From JBDTMC01 sp039934475 (lineage in GTDB: Bacteria; Acidobacteriota; Terriglobia; Bryobacterales; Bryobacteraceae): a stretch of DNA of 30,445 nt. Below the pieces are notes generated by a model that had not been told where the DNA came from, did not search any database, and saw only the letters and a program-made list of their open reading frames with translations. Position numbers and translations under genes: made by a program. Positions 1 through 7,926 of the stretch are shown one piece after another. Where the stretch lies: assembly GCA_039934475.1 (NCBI GenBank), contig JBDTMC010000028.1, forward strand, positions 1 through 30,445, written 5' to 3'. Positions within the stretch are counted from its first letter, which is position 1. Every line of letters begins with the position of its first letter.

Positions 1-83
1 TTCGACACGCTGAATTCGATGTTCGGCAACGCGTTCGAACATCGACATGGGCCACCGATGTCCGGTGAACAGATGCGTTCGGT

Positions 84-572
84 ATGCAGTTACGATCGTG
101 CGTCCCGTGCGCTCGGATGGACGCCGCGCAAGTCGCACTTATACCAGACGGAGAGCCGGGTGCGGGGGGAACTATTCTGCTGTTACAGAAATGGATGCAC
201 GATACGACGAAGTGGGAGGCGATTTCGACAAGCGATCAAGAGGCAGTAATTGGGCGAATGAAGCTGGACAGCGTGGAATTGGACAACAAGCCCGCAGACT
301 CGCATGTCGCGAGCACGGATCAAGATCAGTTTGGGAAGATCTTCCGGCGCAATATGCCGTACGGGACGGTAACTAATCACGGCACGATGTTCGTTGGCTT
401 CAGCGCCGACCAGAGACGCTTGTCGAGAATGCTGGAGAGTATGGCCGGGCTGGTGAGCGGCGTTCGCGACGCGCTGACGAACTATACACGGCCACTTACT
501 GGCGCCTACTACTTTGTTCCATCGACGGAGAGTTTGCGAGGGTTAGTAACACCGTCGGATGACAGAGGGTGA
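84..572 (+). pseudogene. DyP-type peroxidase, C-terminal remnant
   Basis: The reading frame matches the C-terminal half of dye-decolorizing (DyP) heme peroxidases from about residue 13 (nucleotide 120) to near its end. It keeps the ALIPDGEPGAGG stretch, the W-x-H-D segment, the VIGR-TK-like VIGRMKLDSVEL block, the SHV histidine expected to be the heme ligand, and the RRNMPYG block that carries the distal arginine. The family's GxxDG motif (GFxDGTENP), with its catalytic aspartate, should lie just before nucleotide 120. It is not visible in any + frame here, and the same frame hits a stop at 66-68. The first ~12 residues are therefore unlikely to be real protein. I read this as a gene truncated or rearranged at its 5' side. 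A frameshift plus divergence, or an assembly break, could look similar. Confidence 0.7.
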
Positions 573-733
573 GGGAGTAGATTGGTTCACCGGATAAGCG
601 CGGCTCAAGGCCGATAAGACGTTGCTCCATGCGTCATCCGCTGCGTCCCTATCCAAGCATCGTCGGGTGATTCATATCGACTATGCGGCGTGTCAACTGG
701 ACGGGGGATTGGAATGGGCGAGCGAGGGCACGG
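573..733. other. Intergenic stretch, nothing recognised
   Basis: These 161 bases separate the peroxidase remnant from the leftward operon end. I see no open frame of note, no strong terminator hairpin with a T-run and no RNA gene. Confidence 0.4.
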
Positions 734-1390
734 CTAGTGGCTGAGGGAGCGGACTATGGCCCGGTAGAGGAGGACGTCCATTAGGGCGATGACCGGGGCG
801 GTGAGGAACGCTGTATGGGCGAAGGAGCCGTCGAGGGCGGAGAGGCGGAGTTGGGGGGTCCAGTTGGAGCCGAAGAGCAGGGTGGCTACTACGATGAACA
901 TGGCAATGCGGAGCAGCCGTTTCGCGATGTCGGGGCTGCCTAGTTGGAGCGTCAGGAGGATGGCTACTTCGGAGACGAGGAGAGTTAGAAGCAGGCTGAG
1001 TAGGAGAACCGAGGCCAGGAACGGGGTTTGGGGCATGAGGCGGCCTGCGGCGTGCTTGATGAGATTGAGACTGAGGAGCGCCAGCGCCAGAAACAGTACC
1101 GGGGTGGTCCAGGCGAAGGCGACGACTGCGGCTAGTTTTCCCGCTACGAATTGGGCAGCGGAGATGTTTACCGATTCCGATTCCGCGAAGGCCTGGACGG
1201 CCAGGGAAAGGGCAAATAAGAGAGACAGAGATGCGTAGATCAGGGTGATTTTGGGATCTAAGAACTGGTAACTGTAGTAACGGGGCACGCCGTAGACCAG
1301 TAACACCGCAATCGCGGCGAAGACGGTCCAGCCCATGGGGCCGAAGCGCCTTAGGATGAGTTTAAGTTCGTTCGTGAAGACGGCGGTCAT
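734..1390 (-). CDS. ABC-2-like integral membrane protein
   Basis: A 218-residue, very hydrophobic protein with about six predicted membrane segments, starting after a short basic N-terminus (NELKLILRRFGPMGW) typical of ABC-2 type permease subunits. I recognise no specific family motif. Its ATG lies one base after the stop codon of the upstream sulfatase gene, so the two are very probably translated together. The role is unknown; by analogy with ABC-2-like proteins it could be a membrane part of an export system, but no ATPase gene is adjacent. Confidence 0.75.
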   Translation of the reverse strand: MTAVFTNELKLILRRFGPMGWTVFAAIAVLLVYGVPRYYSYQFLDPKITLIYASLSLLFALSLAVQAFAESESVNISAAQFVAGKLAAVVAFAWTTPVLFLALALLSLNLIKHAAGRLMPQTPFLASVLLLSLLLTLLVSEVAILLTLQLGSPDIAKRLLRIAMFIVVATLLFGSNWTPQLRLSALDGSFAHTAFLTAPVIALMDVLLYRAIVRSLSH

Positions 1391-1391
1391 C

Positions 1392-2726
1392 TCAGGAGTA
1401 GGTCTTGCGCCAATTGGCGAGTTCCTGTTCCAGACGCTGGCGGGTTTGGACGTAGGAGAGGTTCTCGTATTGGTTCACGCGTTCGCCGGCGTCGGTCTGA
1501 AGGTCGAAGAGCTCGCTGGGGCTCTTGCCCTCGTCGCGGAGTACCAGCTTGTAACGCGTGTCGCGCACCATCTCCGTGTTGCGGAGATGTCCGAAGACAA
1601 GATTCTTCCAGGGTTCCTTCTTTGGAAATGTCTTGCCAGTGACTAAGGGCAGGTAGCTGCGACCACAGAGGTTGCGTCCCGGATTCTCGATTCCGACGGC
1701 TTCGCAGAGGGTGGGAAGCACATCGTAAGAGGCCATCATTTCCGGACGCATGGTGTCGACGGGGGAACGGCCGGGCCAGCTCCAGATGAAGGGCACCTGG
1801 ACCACTTCCTCGTACATGTTGATGGGATCGGAGGCGAGACCGTCGCTCCAGAGGCCGTGGCGGCCGAGTAAGTAGCCATTGTCGGCGGTGAAGATGACGA
1901 GCGTATTCTCCCAGAGCTTTTTGTCGAGGAGTTTGCGAAACAGCACGGGCAGTTGATCGTCGAGCGCGGTGACGGAGGCGGCGTAGCGGCGGATGTTGGC
2001 AACCGTGTCGCCGAGCATCTCTTTTTCCGCAGCGGCGTTCTTGGCGGGGCGCTCCCAGCCGATGCCATCGAAGCTGGTCTTGGCGTACATGTCGTAATAC
2101 TTCTGCGGCTGCCCCTGGTAGGGCGTATGGGCGTTGAGATAAGCCGCGGTGAGGAAGAAGGGTTTGTCGGCGGTCTGGCGGTCGAAGAAGTCTACAGCGC
2201 GGCGGGTGGTGATTTCGGCCAAGTAGCCCTGTTCTTTCACAGTCTCGCCATTGAGGCTCATTTCGGGATCGACGTAGGTGGGAGACGCTCCGGTGAGCGT
2301 ACAGGTGTAGTTGAAGCCGTGGCCGGGTTTGGCGTCGCCGCCAATGTCCCATTTACCGACGTAGCCGCACTGATATCCGGCGCGGGAAAGCAGGTCGGAG
2401 AGTAATACTTCCTTGCCCAGCGAGTCAGGCGTTGCGGATTCGACGATGCCGTGCTGGCGCGGGGTGCGACCGGTGAAGAAGGTGGCGCGACTGGCAGAGG
2501 AACTGGGCGTGCAAACAACGCTGGTCTGGAAACGGACTCCGGCTTTCGCCAGGAGGTCGATGTTGGGGGTGCGGATTTCCTTGTTTCCGTAACAGCCGAG
2601 GGTGAAGTCGGCGAGGTCATCGGCCATGATGACGAGGATGTTGGGACGCGGCCCCACGGGGCGGCTCTTCTGGGCAAGCAGGGGCATGGCGGTGCCCATC
2701 AGGAAATGACGGCGTGAAAAATTCAT
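1392..2726 (-). CDS. Tat-exported sulfatase (arylsulfatase family)
   Basis: A 444-residue sulfatase, expected to hydrolyse sulfate esters of a polysaccharide or small molecule in the periplasm. The leader SRRHFLMG (residues 4-11) is a twin-arginine signal. The metal-binding pair D36-D37 sits in MADDLADF, and a TADNG block lies in the second half. The C-terminal LFDLQTDAGE resembles the usual sulfatase tail (LYDL-x-DPxE). The catalytic segment reads SSASRATFFTGR (76-87), which aligns with C-x-P-S-R-x-x-x-x-T-G. The nucleophile position is therefore Ser76 rather than Cys and the third position is Ala, the Ser-type motif matured by radical-SAM anSME enzymes. The usual GKWH is GKWD (124-127). The substrate cannot be told. 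It lies 33 bases after the permease gene and is coupled to the membrane-protein gene behind it. Confidence 0.93.
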   Translation of the reverse strand: MNFSRRHFLMGTAMPLLAQKSRPVGPRPNILVIMADDLADFTLGCYGNKEIRTPNIDLLAKAGVRFQTSVVCTPSSSASRATFFTGRTPRQHGIVESATPDSLGKEVLLSDLLSRAGYQCGYVGKWDIGGDAKPGHGFNYTCTLTGASPTYVDPEMSLNGETVKEQGYLAEITTRRAVDFFDRQTADKPFFLTAAYLNAHTPYQGQPQKYYDMYAKTSFDGIGWERPAKNAAAEKEMLGDTVANIRRYAASVTALDDQLPVLFRKLLDKKLWENTLVIFTADNGYLLGRHGLWSDGLASDPINMYEEVVQVPFIWSWPGRSPVDTMRPEMMASYDVLPTLCEAVGIENPGRNLCGRSYLPLVTGKTFPKKEPWKNLVFGHLRNTEMVRDTRYKLVLRDEGKSPSELFDLQTDAGERVNQYENLSYVQTRQRLEQELANWRKTYS

Positions 2727-2759
2727 GGCGCTTACGCTTCTCAGGATAGCAGTGGAGGA

Positions 2760-3581
2760 TCAGAGGACGTCGGCGAAGCCGCTCTTGAGGTGGCGGAAGA
2801 GGAGACCGCCGGCGATAAACGTGACTATGCAGAAGAGGGCGAGAATGGCTAGTTCGCGAGGGTCGGGAAGGCGGTCAGAGAGGAGCCGCTCACGATAGGC
2901 GCGGACGATGTAGGCCATTGGATTGATGGTGAGCAGGAAGCGGACGCGTTCGGGAAACTGGCGTTCGCCGATGAAGATGGGCGTGGCCCAGAACCAGGCG
3001 GTGAGGATGACGATTACCACTTGTGCCGTGTCGCGGATGTAGACCTGGATGGCGGAGAAGATCCAGCCGAGGCCTACGGCGAGCATTCCCAACAGGAGCA
3101 TATAAACGGGGAGGAAGAAAACCATCGGGCTGAACGTGTGGACCCAGAAAATGGTCATCACGAGAACGAGAGCGAGCGCCATGAAATGGCTGACCATGGC
3201 GGAGAGAAAGACAGAGACCGGTACGAGTTCGGATGGGAATAGAGTCTTGGTGATGAGGTTCGATTGCTCCAGGACGGCGCTGGTGGAGCGCTGGACAGTC
3301 TCCTGAAACAGCATCCAGGGGAGGTAGCCGCAGAAGAGGAAGACGGTGTAGTTCTGCGTAAGGGCTCCGGCGGGCGGCGGTATCTTCAGGCAGATCTGGA
3401 AGACAAAGGTCCAACTGGCGAGGAGGACGAGCGGATGGATGATCCCCCATAGCCATCCGGCGGCGGAACCGACGAAGCGCTGCTCAAAGTCGCGGCGCAC
3501 CATTTGATAGAGGAGGGTGCGGCGGGCGAAGAGAGTGCGGGCGAAACCGGCTCCGGGAAGGGTGGCTAAGGAAGTCGCCAT
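2760..3581 (-). CDS. Polysaccharide/O-antigen ABC-2 permease (Wzm-like)
   Basis: A 273-residue permease of the ABC-2 family that moves lipid-linked polysaccharide or teichoic-acid-like polymers across the inner membrane together with a Wzt-type ATPase. Family traits visible are the amphipathic N-terminus (YQMVRRDFEQRFVGSAAGWLW), the following PLVLLASWTFVF segment, the FCGYLPWMLFQE block and the C-terminal NPMAYIVRAYRERLL. A longer frame runs up to 3695, but it would overlap queC by over 100 bases and its extra residues look like a queC shadow. The ATG at 3581 starts the conserved part and lies 5 bases after the queC stop. No ATPase partner is adjacent, which is unusual for this pair. Confidence 0.9.
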   Translation of the reverse strand: MATSLATLPGAGFARTLFARRTLLYQMVRRDFEQRFVGSAAGWLWGIIHPLVLLASWTFVFQICLKIPPPAGALTQNYTVFLFCGYLPWMLFQETVQRSTSAVLEQSNLITKTLFPSELVPVSVFLSAMVSHFMALALVLVMTIFWVHTFSPMVFFLPVYMLLLGMLAVGLGWIFSAIQVYIRDTAQVVIVILTAWFWATPIFIGERQFPERVRFLLTINPMAYIVRAYRERLLSDRLPDPRELAILALFCIVTFIAGGLLFRHLKSGFADVL

Positions 3582-3586
3582 GGTGC

Positions 3587-4267
3587 TCACGGGATGAGGG
3601 GGTCCGATTCGCCTGCCTGCTCGAAGCCCTTGGCGCGGAGGATGCAGGAGTCGCAGGCGCCGCAGGGGTGGCCGTCGGGCAGGGGATCGTAGCAACTGTG
3701 AGTGAGCGAGAAGTCCACGTTGAGGCTGTGCCCGAGGCGAACGATTTCCGCCTTGGTGAGATGAATCAGGGGCGTGTGGATCTTGAGGATGGTATGCCCT
3801 TCGACGCCGGTGCGGGTGGCAAGGTTCGCCATCTTCTCGAAGGCTTCAATGTATTCGGGACGGCAATCGGGGTAGCCGGAATAGTCGATGGCATTGACGC
3901 CGAGGAAGATGGCGGAGGCTCCGAGTACCTCGGCCCAGGCGAGAGAGAGCGAGAGGAACACGGTGTTACGCGCGGGAACGTAAGTGATGGGGATGCCGTG
4001 GCCCATCTCCGCGGCGTTGCGGTCCTTGGGCACGTCGATTTCCGCGGTAAGGGCAGAGCCACCGAACTGGCGCAGATCCACTTTCACCACGATGTGGCGC
4101 GTAGCTCCCAGCGTCTCGGCGACACGGGCGGCGGCGGCGAGTTCCGCATGATGACGCTGACCGTAGTCAAAAGAGATGGCGTAACAATCCCAACCTTCGC
4201 GTAAGGCGAAAGCGAGGCAGGTGGTGGAATCCAAGCCACCGCTCAAAAGGCAAACGGCCCGTTTCAT
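3587..4267 (-). CDS. queC: 7-cyano-7-deazaguanine synthase QueC
   Basis: This 226-residue protein converts 7-carboxy-7-deazaguanine to preQ0 with ATP and ammonia, a step of queuosine biosynthesis in the cytosol. The PP-loop SGGLDS is at residues 9-14, followed by the SFDYGQRH block. The C-terminal zinc site is complete: Cys192, Cys202, Cys205 and Cys208 (CGACDSC). A longer frame starts at 4384, but the ATG at 4267 directly begins MKRAVCLLSGG, matches the family and lies one base after the CDF gene stop. No other queuosine gene is in the window, and I see no preQ1 riboswitch-like leader. Its place between a metal exporter and a polysaccharide permease looks like cotranscription without an obvious shared job. 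Confidence 0.97.
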   Translation of the reverse strand: MKRAVCLLSGGLDSTTCLAFALREGWDCYAISFDYGQRHHAELAAAARVAETLGATRHIVVKVDLRQFGGSALTAEIDVPKDRNAAEMGHGIPITYVPARNTVFLSLSLAWAEVLGASAIFLGVNAIDYSGYPDCRPEYIEAFEKMANLATRTGVEGHTILKIHTPLIHLTKAEIVRLGHSLNVDFSLTHSCYDPLPDGHPCGACDSCILRAKGFEQAGESDPLIP

Positions 4268-4268
4268 G

Positions 4269-5183
4269 TTAATGGTGGTGCGGGGCAGCTTCGAGGACGC
4301 AACCGCTGATAGCGAGTGGACAGGTTTGATGTTCGAACTGGATCGTGGTGTGGTGGATGTGGAACTTGTCGCAGAGGACGCCATTTAGGCGCATGAGGAC
4401 GTTCTCACTGGCCGAGGGCGGAATGTCGTCGATGACGACGTGGCAACTGAGGGCGTGGGTGACGGTGCCGATGCTCCAGATATGGAGGTCGTGGACATCG
4501 AGAACGCCATCCACCGTTTTCATTTCATCGACGACGGAGTTGAGTTGCATGCCGCGAGGCAGTCCTTCGAGCAGGATATTGAGGGAATCGCGGATGACGT
4601 CCCAGGCGGACCAGAGGATCAGGACGCCGATGAGTATCGACAGAACGGCATCCACCCAGAGCCAATTCGTGTAGTGGATGATGGCGGCGCCTGCGATGAT
4701 GCCGACCGAACCGAAGGCGTCGCCTGCCATGTGGAGGAAGGCGGCGCGAATGTTCAAGTCATCCTTCTGATCGCGGTGGAGACCCCACATGATGGAGACA
4801 TTGAGGATGAGTCCGAGACCGGCGATGACGAACATCGTGGTCTCATTCACCGCATGTGGATTGCTAAAGCGATTGATGCTTTCGATGAAAATGAAGACAG
4901 AGAGCAGGACTAGCGCAAGGGCGTTGACGAAGGCGGCGAGGACTCCGGCGCGCTGGTAGCCGTAGGTCTTGGTAGCGTCTGCCGGTTTGGACTGGAGGTA
5001 GAAGCCAAGCAGTGCCAAAAGAAGAGCGAGGGCATCAGTGAAATTGTGACCGGCATCGGAGAGCAAAGCCAAACTGCCGGATTGAAAACCCGCGAAACCT
5101 TCCACGACGACGAATAGCGTGGTGGCGGCGAAACTCCAGCGAAGGATTTTGCCGGTGCTCTGCGGGTGATGGTGCTGATGCAC
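4269..5183 (-). CDS. Cation diffusion facilitator (zinc/cadmium/cobalt exporter)
   Basis: A 304-residue CDF transporter that exports divalent metal ions, most likely Zn2+, from the cytosol in exchange for protons. About six membrane segments are visible. The transport site has the typical H-x3-D pairs: D43/H46/D50 in LLSDAGHNFTD and H151/D155 in HMAGD. Both ends are histidine-rich (MHQHHH and APHHH), and the C-terminal cytoplasmic domain contains VHDLHIWSIG, the metal-regulatory fold. It belongs to the CzcD/ZitB subgroup by sequence pattern. It starts 43 bases after the MetE-like gene and is coupled to queC. Metal specificity is inferred from the family only. Confidence 0.95.
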   Translation of the reverse strand: MHQHHHPQSTGKILRWSFAATTLFVVVEGFAGFQSGSLALLSDAGHNFTDALALLLALLGFYLQSKPADATKTYGYQRAGVLAAFVNALALVLLSVFIFIESINRFSNPHAVNETTMFVIAGLGLILNVSIMWGLHRDQKDDLNIRAAFLHMAGDAFGSVGIIAGAAIIHYTNWLWVDAVLSILIGVLILWSAWDVIRDSLNILLEGLPRGMQLNSVVDEMKTVDGVLDVHDLHIWSIGTVTHALSCHVVIDDIPPSASENVLMRLNGVLCDKFHIHHTTIQFEHQTCPLAISGCVLEAAPHHH

Positions 5184-5226
5184 TGTTCCGATTGCCTCAC
5201 CTTCTAGTTTACAGGTAGTCCGAGTC

Positions 5227-6231
5227 TTACCGGGCGAGGTAAAGGTCGCGACCTTTGACTAGGGCTTCGATTTTACGATCGGCGACGGAACGCTGGAGCA
5301 TCCAGAAGCCGCAATCGGGGTGGATGAAGCCGACCCGTCCTTTGCCAACGGCCTCGTCCGCAGCTTCAATGCGACGGGCGATCTCGTCGGCAGTTTCAAT
5401 GTGATTCACTTTGACATCGACGACGCCGATGCCGAGTTTGATGCAGGGCGCCACTTCGCGCAGCGCTTCCAGATCCTGGGGCGGACGGTGAGCCAGCTCG
5501 AGCACGAGGTGATCCGTGTGCAGGCTATTCAGGAAATCGGTTAGGGCGCGCCAGTGGCCTTTTTGGATGGTTTGGCCGCCGTAGTTGCCGAAGCAGAGGT
5601 GGACGGCGCGTTCGACTTCGATGGCGTCGAGAACAATGTTCATCGCCTTGGCGGCGAGTGGTGCGTCTTCGGGATTGCCGGGAATGTTGGCTTCATCCAC
5701 CTGCACACAAGCGCAGGGAAGGCCGGCCACCTGTTTGGCGAGAACAGCGGCGATGGCGAGGGTGAGCGCTTCGAAATCAGGGTAATGATTGTCGAGGAGA
5801 GTGCGGGCGAGCATGTAGGGGCTGGTGACGGTGAACTTGAAAGGTCCACCGGAGACGGCGGCGGCACGCTGGCAATCGGCAAGGAGGTTGAGGCCGCCCT
5901 CGCCAAGTTCAGAAGAGACCACTCCGGCGGGCTTGCGGCGGAAACCCATGGCCTGCTTGCGGGCGAAGGCCTCGCCATCGGTGCGCCCAAGCTGCGTGCG
6001 GACGCCGGCCATTGGGGCGATGAAGTAGTCGATCATGCCGTTGGTGTCGGGATGATTAACGTCGAAGCGGTAGAGTTCGCCGTCGGTCGGGAGGTCGATG
6101 CCAGCTTGGCGCTGGATATCGAAGACCACACGGGTGGCATCGACAAGAGCCTGCTCACTGGGGAGGGCGGCCAGCCACCCGGGGATGGGATAGGACCCGA
6201 CGGTGGTGGTGCGGATGGATGCGGTGCTCAT
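5227..6231 (-). CDS. Short MetE-like (cobalamin-independent methionine synthase family) methyltransferase
   Basis: A 334-residue protein matching only the catalytic C-terminal barrel of MetE; full MetE is about 750 residues with an N-terminal repeat. The zinc ligands are all present: H211 and C213 (HLCFGNYGG), E245 (LVLELAHRP) and C307 (HPDCGFWML). QVDE at 177-180 matches the substrate-binding block. The N-terminus TTTVGSYPIPGWL is typical of the family. Short 'core' MetE proteins of archaea and some bacteria transfer a methyl group to homocysteine from a corrinoid protein or other donor rather than from polyglutamyl folate. Which donor is used here cannot be seen. It lies 9 bases after the pseudouridine synthase gene. 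Confidence 0.9.
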   Translation of the reverse strand: MSTASIRTTTVGSYPIPGWLAALPSEQALVDATRVVFDIQRQAGIDLPTDGELYRFDVNHPDTNGMIDYFIAPMAGVRTQLGRTDGEAFARKQAMGFRRKPAGVVSSELGEGGLNLLADCQRAAAVSGGPFKFTVTSPYMLARTLLDNHYPDFEALTLAIAAVLAKQVAGLPCACVQVDEANIPGNPEDAPLAAKAMNIVLDAIEVERAVHLCFGNYGGQTIQKGHWRALTDFLNSLHTDHLVLELAHRPPQDLEALREVAPCIKLGIGVVDVKVNHIETADEIARRIEAADEAVGKGRVGFIHPDCGFWMLQRSVADRKIEALVKGRDLYLAR

Positions 6232-6240
6232 TCTCAGACA

Positions 6241-6807
6241 CTATACACGGATGGAGCGGGCTGGGACATCGCGCCATTCGCCGGGCTTTAGATTGTCGAG
6301 ACCAAGGCGTCCGATGGCGATGCGGATGAGGCGAAGCGTAGGGAAACCGACGGCGGCGGTCATGCGACGAACCTGGCGGTTGCGACCCTCGGTGAGGGTA
6401 AGTTGGAGCCACGCGGTAGGGATTTCCTTGCGCACGCGGATGGGGGGAGTGCGGGGCGGGAAGGACGGCTCTTCGGTGAGTAATTCGGCGCTGACGGCGC
6501 GGGCTCGATAGCCTTTGATGTCAACGCCCGAGAGAAGGCGGGCGAGCGCCTCCTTAGTAGGAATACCCTCCACCTGAGCGAGGTAGGTGCGCGGGTGTTC
6601 AAACTTCGGATCGGTGAGTTTGTGCTGCATGACACCGTCAGTGGTGAGCAGGAGGAGTCCTTCGCTGTCGTGATCGAGACGGCCGGCGGTATAGACGCCG
6701 GGGACGTCGATGTAGGAGCTGAGCGTGGGATGCCCTGTGCCGTCCGGGTCAGTGAACTGGCTGAGGACGCCGTAGGGTTTGTAAAAGATGAGATTGCGAT
6801 GTTTCAC
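6241..6807 (-). CDS. Pseudouridine synthase, RsuA/RluE family
   Basis: This 188-residue protein modifies uridine in rRNA to pseudouridine. The catalytic aspartate lies in AGRLDHDSEG (Asp45), preceded by the family's FYKPYGVLSQFTD start, and the C-terminal NRQVRRMTAAVGFPTLRL block is typical. The length and the QFTD segment resemble RluE, which acts on 23S rRNA, but RsuA-type targets cannot be excluded. I chose the GTG at 6807 because homology starts there and it overlaps the upstream acetyltransferase stop by one base. An ATG at 6840 would add eleven residues that do not look like family sequence. No S4 domain is present, as in RluE. Confidence 0.9.
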   Translation of the reverse strand: MKHRNLIFYKPYGVLSQFTDPDGTGHPTLSSYIDVPGVYTAGRLDHDSEGLLLLTTDGVMQHKLTDPKFEHPRTYLAQVEGIPTKEALARLLSGVDIKGYRARAVSAELLTEEPSFPPRTPPIRVRKEIPTAWLQLTLTEGRNRQVRRMTAAVGFPTLRLIRIAIGRLGLDNLKPGEWRDVPARSIRV

Positions 6808-7337
6808 TAAATGGGCTTGCTGTCGCGCGGCGGGAGCCATTCCATCTGTAGATCGAGGACATCCCGGGCGTCGGACTCTTCTATGATGCGGAATCCGAAC
6901 CGAAGGTACAAGCGGAGGGCATCGACGTTGACGCGTTCGACGGTGAGTGTGACGGGGGCATTTGATGCCATGGCTTCGCGGAGAACGCCGGTGAGGACTT
7001 GGGACGCGATGCCGCCGCCCCGCAGGTCGGGGACGATGGCAAGATCGACGATGTGAATGCGGTTTGCTTCACGGTGCAGCCAAATCACACCGGCGTTGCG
7101 GCCTGCGACAACGATGATAGAGCGGGAATAGCCGAAGCGCTCCGCATAGTCGGCATCGCGGAGGGAGAACTGGTGGCGGCCTAGTTGTTCAAGAGGCGAC
7201 CCGGGGGAGAACATGGCTGGCGGCAGTGTTGGACGCGAGGAGGCGAACAACTCATAGAGGAACTCCTTGTCATGGGGAGAAGCGGGAATTAGGGAGATTG
7301 AGGGAGATAACACAAGAAGAAGCGGGGCCGAGGGCAC
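6807..7337 (-). CDS. GNAT-family N-acetyltransferase
   Basis: A 176-residue GCN5-related acetyltransferase that would move an acetyl group from acetyl-CoA to an amine of unknown identity. The central VDLAIVPDLRGGGIASQVL segment contains the acetyl-CoA loop (R-x-x-G-x-A/G) after the usual beta-4 strand, and the end LRLYLRFGFRIIEE is the typical beta-6/7 part. The stop overlaps the start of the pseudouridine synthase gene, and the gene begins 12 bases after the tail-collar protein gene. The substrate cannot be inferred; neighbours do not point to one. Confidence 0.88.
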   Translation of the reverse strand: MPSAPLLLVLSPSISLIPASPHDKEFLYELFASSRPTLPPAMFSPGSPLEQLGRHQFSLRDADYAERFGYSRSIIVVAGRNAGVIWLHREANRIHIVDLAIVPDLRGGGIASQVLTGVLREAMASNAPVTLTVERVNVDALRLYLRFGFRIIEESDARDVLDLQMEWLPPRDSKPI

Positions 7338-7349
7338 CCCGCCTGGATA

Positions 7350-7868
7350 TTAGCTGCGGGACGGGTAGATGCCGTTCAGCGCGATGATGAAATTCACGCA
7401 GAGATAGGGCGGCATATTGTTGTGAGGCTGGCTGCCTCCGGAGATGCCAATCATGGCGGAATTCATTGTCTGGTCAGCAGGCGTGGTGGCATAGATTGTG
7501 CTGGCGGAGACGCTAGGCAAGTTACCGTTGGGACGACCGGAATCGGCGCCCGCGTCCACAACGCATCCGACCGAATGAGAGTGGGCGGGGGTTTCGGTGG
7601 TAATAAGGGTGTGATTTTCCTCGCCGCTCGCCTCTCCCAGAACGCGAGGCGTGAGGCCGGGACCGTTGCCCGCATTCATTGCGTAGCGGCCCCGAAGGTC
7701 GGGCAGAGCAAAGGTAGTTTGACCGTTTCCACCGTATGTGGTTCCGAGGAGTGAGAATAGCGCGGTATTCTGGGCAATTGGCAGTATGGATCCATCACAG
7801 AATGCCCAGCCTTGGGGAGCAAAATTCCCCGCAAACATTCGGATTTCAGCGACAAATGGTTCTGACAT
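7350..7868 (-). CDS. Phage tail collar domain protein (MdpB/microcystin-dependent type)
   Basis: This 172-residue protein has the tail-collar domain: EIRMFAGNFAPQGWAFCDG, the N-T-ALFSLLGTTYGGNGQTTFALPDLRGR block and the C-terminal PPYLCVNFIIAL-G segment. Such proteins form phage tail-fibre collars, but single chromosomal copies are common in bacteria with unknown function. No other phage structural gene is in the window, so it is a solitary gene and not part of a visible prophage. A good ribosome site (AAAGGA, 4 bases before the ATG) precedes it. The 162-base gap upstream contains the dyads described separately. Confidence 0.93.
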   Translation of the reverse strand: MSEPFVAEIRMFAGNFAPQGWAFCDGSILPIAQNTALFSLLGTTYGGNGQTTFALPDLRGRYAMNAGNGPGLTPRVLGEASGEENHTLITTETPAHSHSVGCVVDAGADSGRPNGNLPSVSASTIYATTPADQTMNSAMIGISGGSQPHNNMPPYLCVNFIIALNGIYPSRS

Positions 7869-7900
7869 CGTAGTCCTTTCCTAACTCTCAGCGAACTATT

Positions 7901-7912
7901 GCACAGTTGTGC
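7901..7912. promoter_or_regulatory. Short dyad upstream of the tail-collar gene
   Basis: The sequence GCACAGTTGTGC has 5-base arms (GCACA/TGTGC) around GT and lies 33 bases upstream of the tail-collar start. It has the size of a half-operator but matches no site I can name. Confidence 0.25.
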
Positions 7913-7926
7913 GGAACATTCCACAC

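Noticed and set aside
1387..2352. 321-residue minus-strand frame overlapping the sulfatase
   Set aside because: Arg/Pro/Leu-rich out-of-frame shadow of the sulfatase gene; no recognisable motif.
3582..3695. N-terminal extension of the ABC permease frame
   Set aside because: It overlaps queC, has an Arg/Pro-rich shadow composition, and the permease homology starts at the ATG at 3581.
4268..4384. N-terminal extension of queC
   Set aside because: It runs into the CDF gene and the QueC family starts at MKRAVCLLSGG (4267).
5554..6291. 245-residue plus-strand frame opposite the MetE-like gene
   Set aside because: It is antisense to a clearly conserved gene with complete zinc ligands and has Gly/Glu/Asp-rich shadow composition.
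7350..7868. Prophage
   Set aside because: Only a single tail-collar gene and a lone DUF669-like gene far away; no integrase, capsid, terminase or att site seen.
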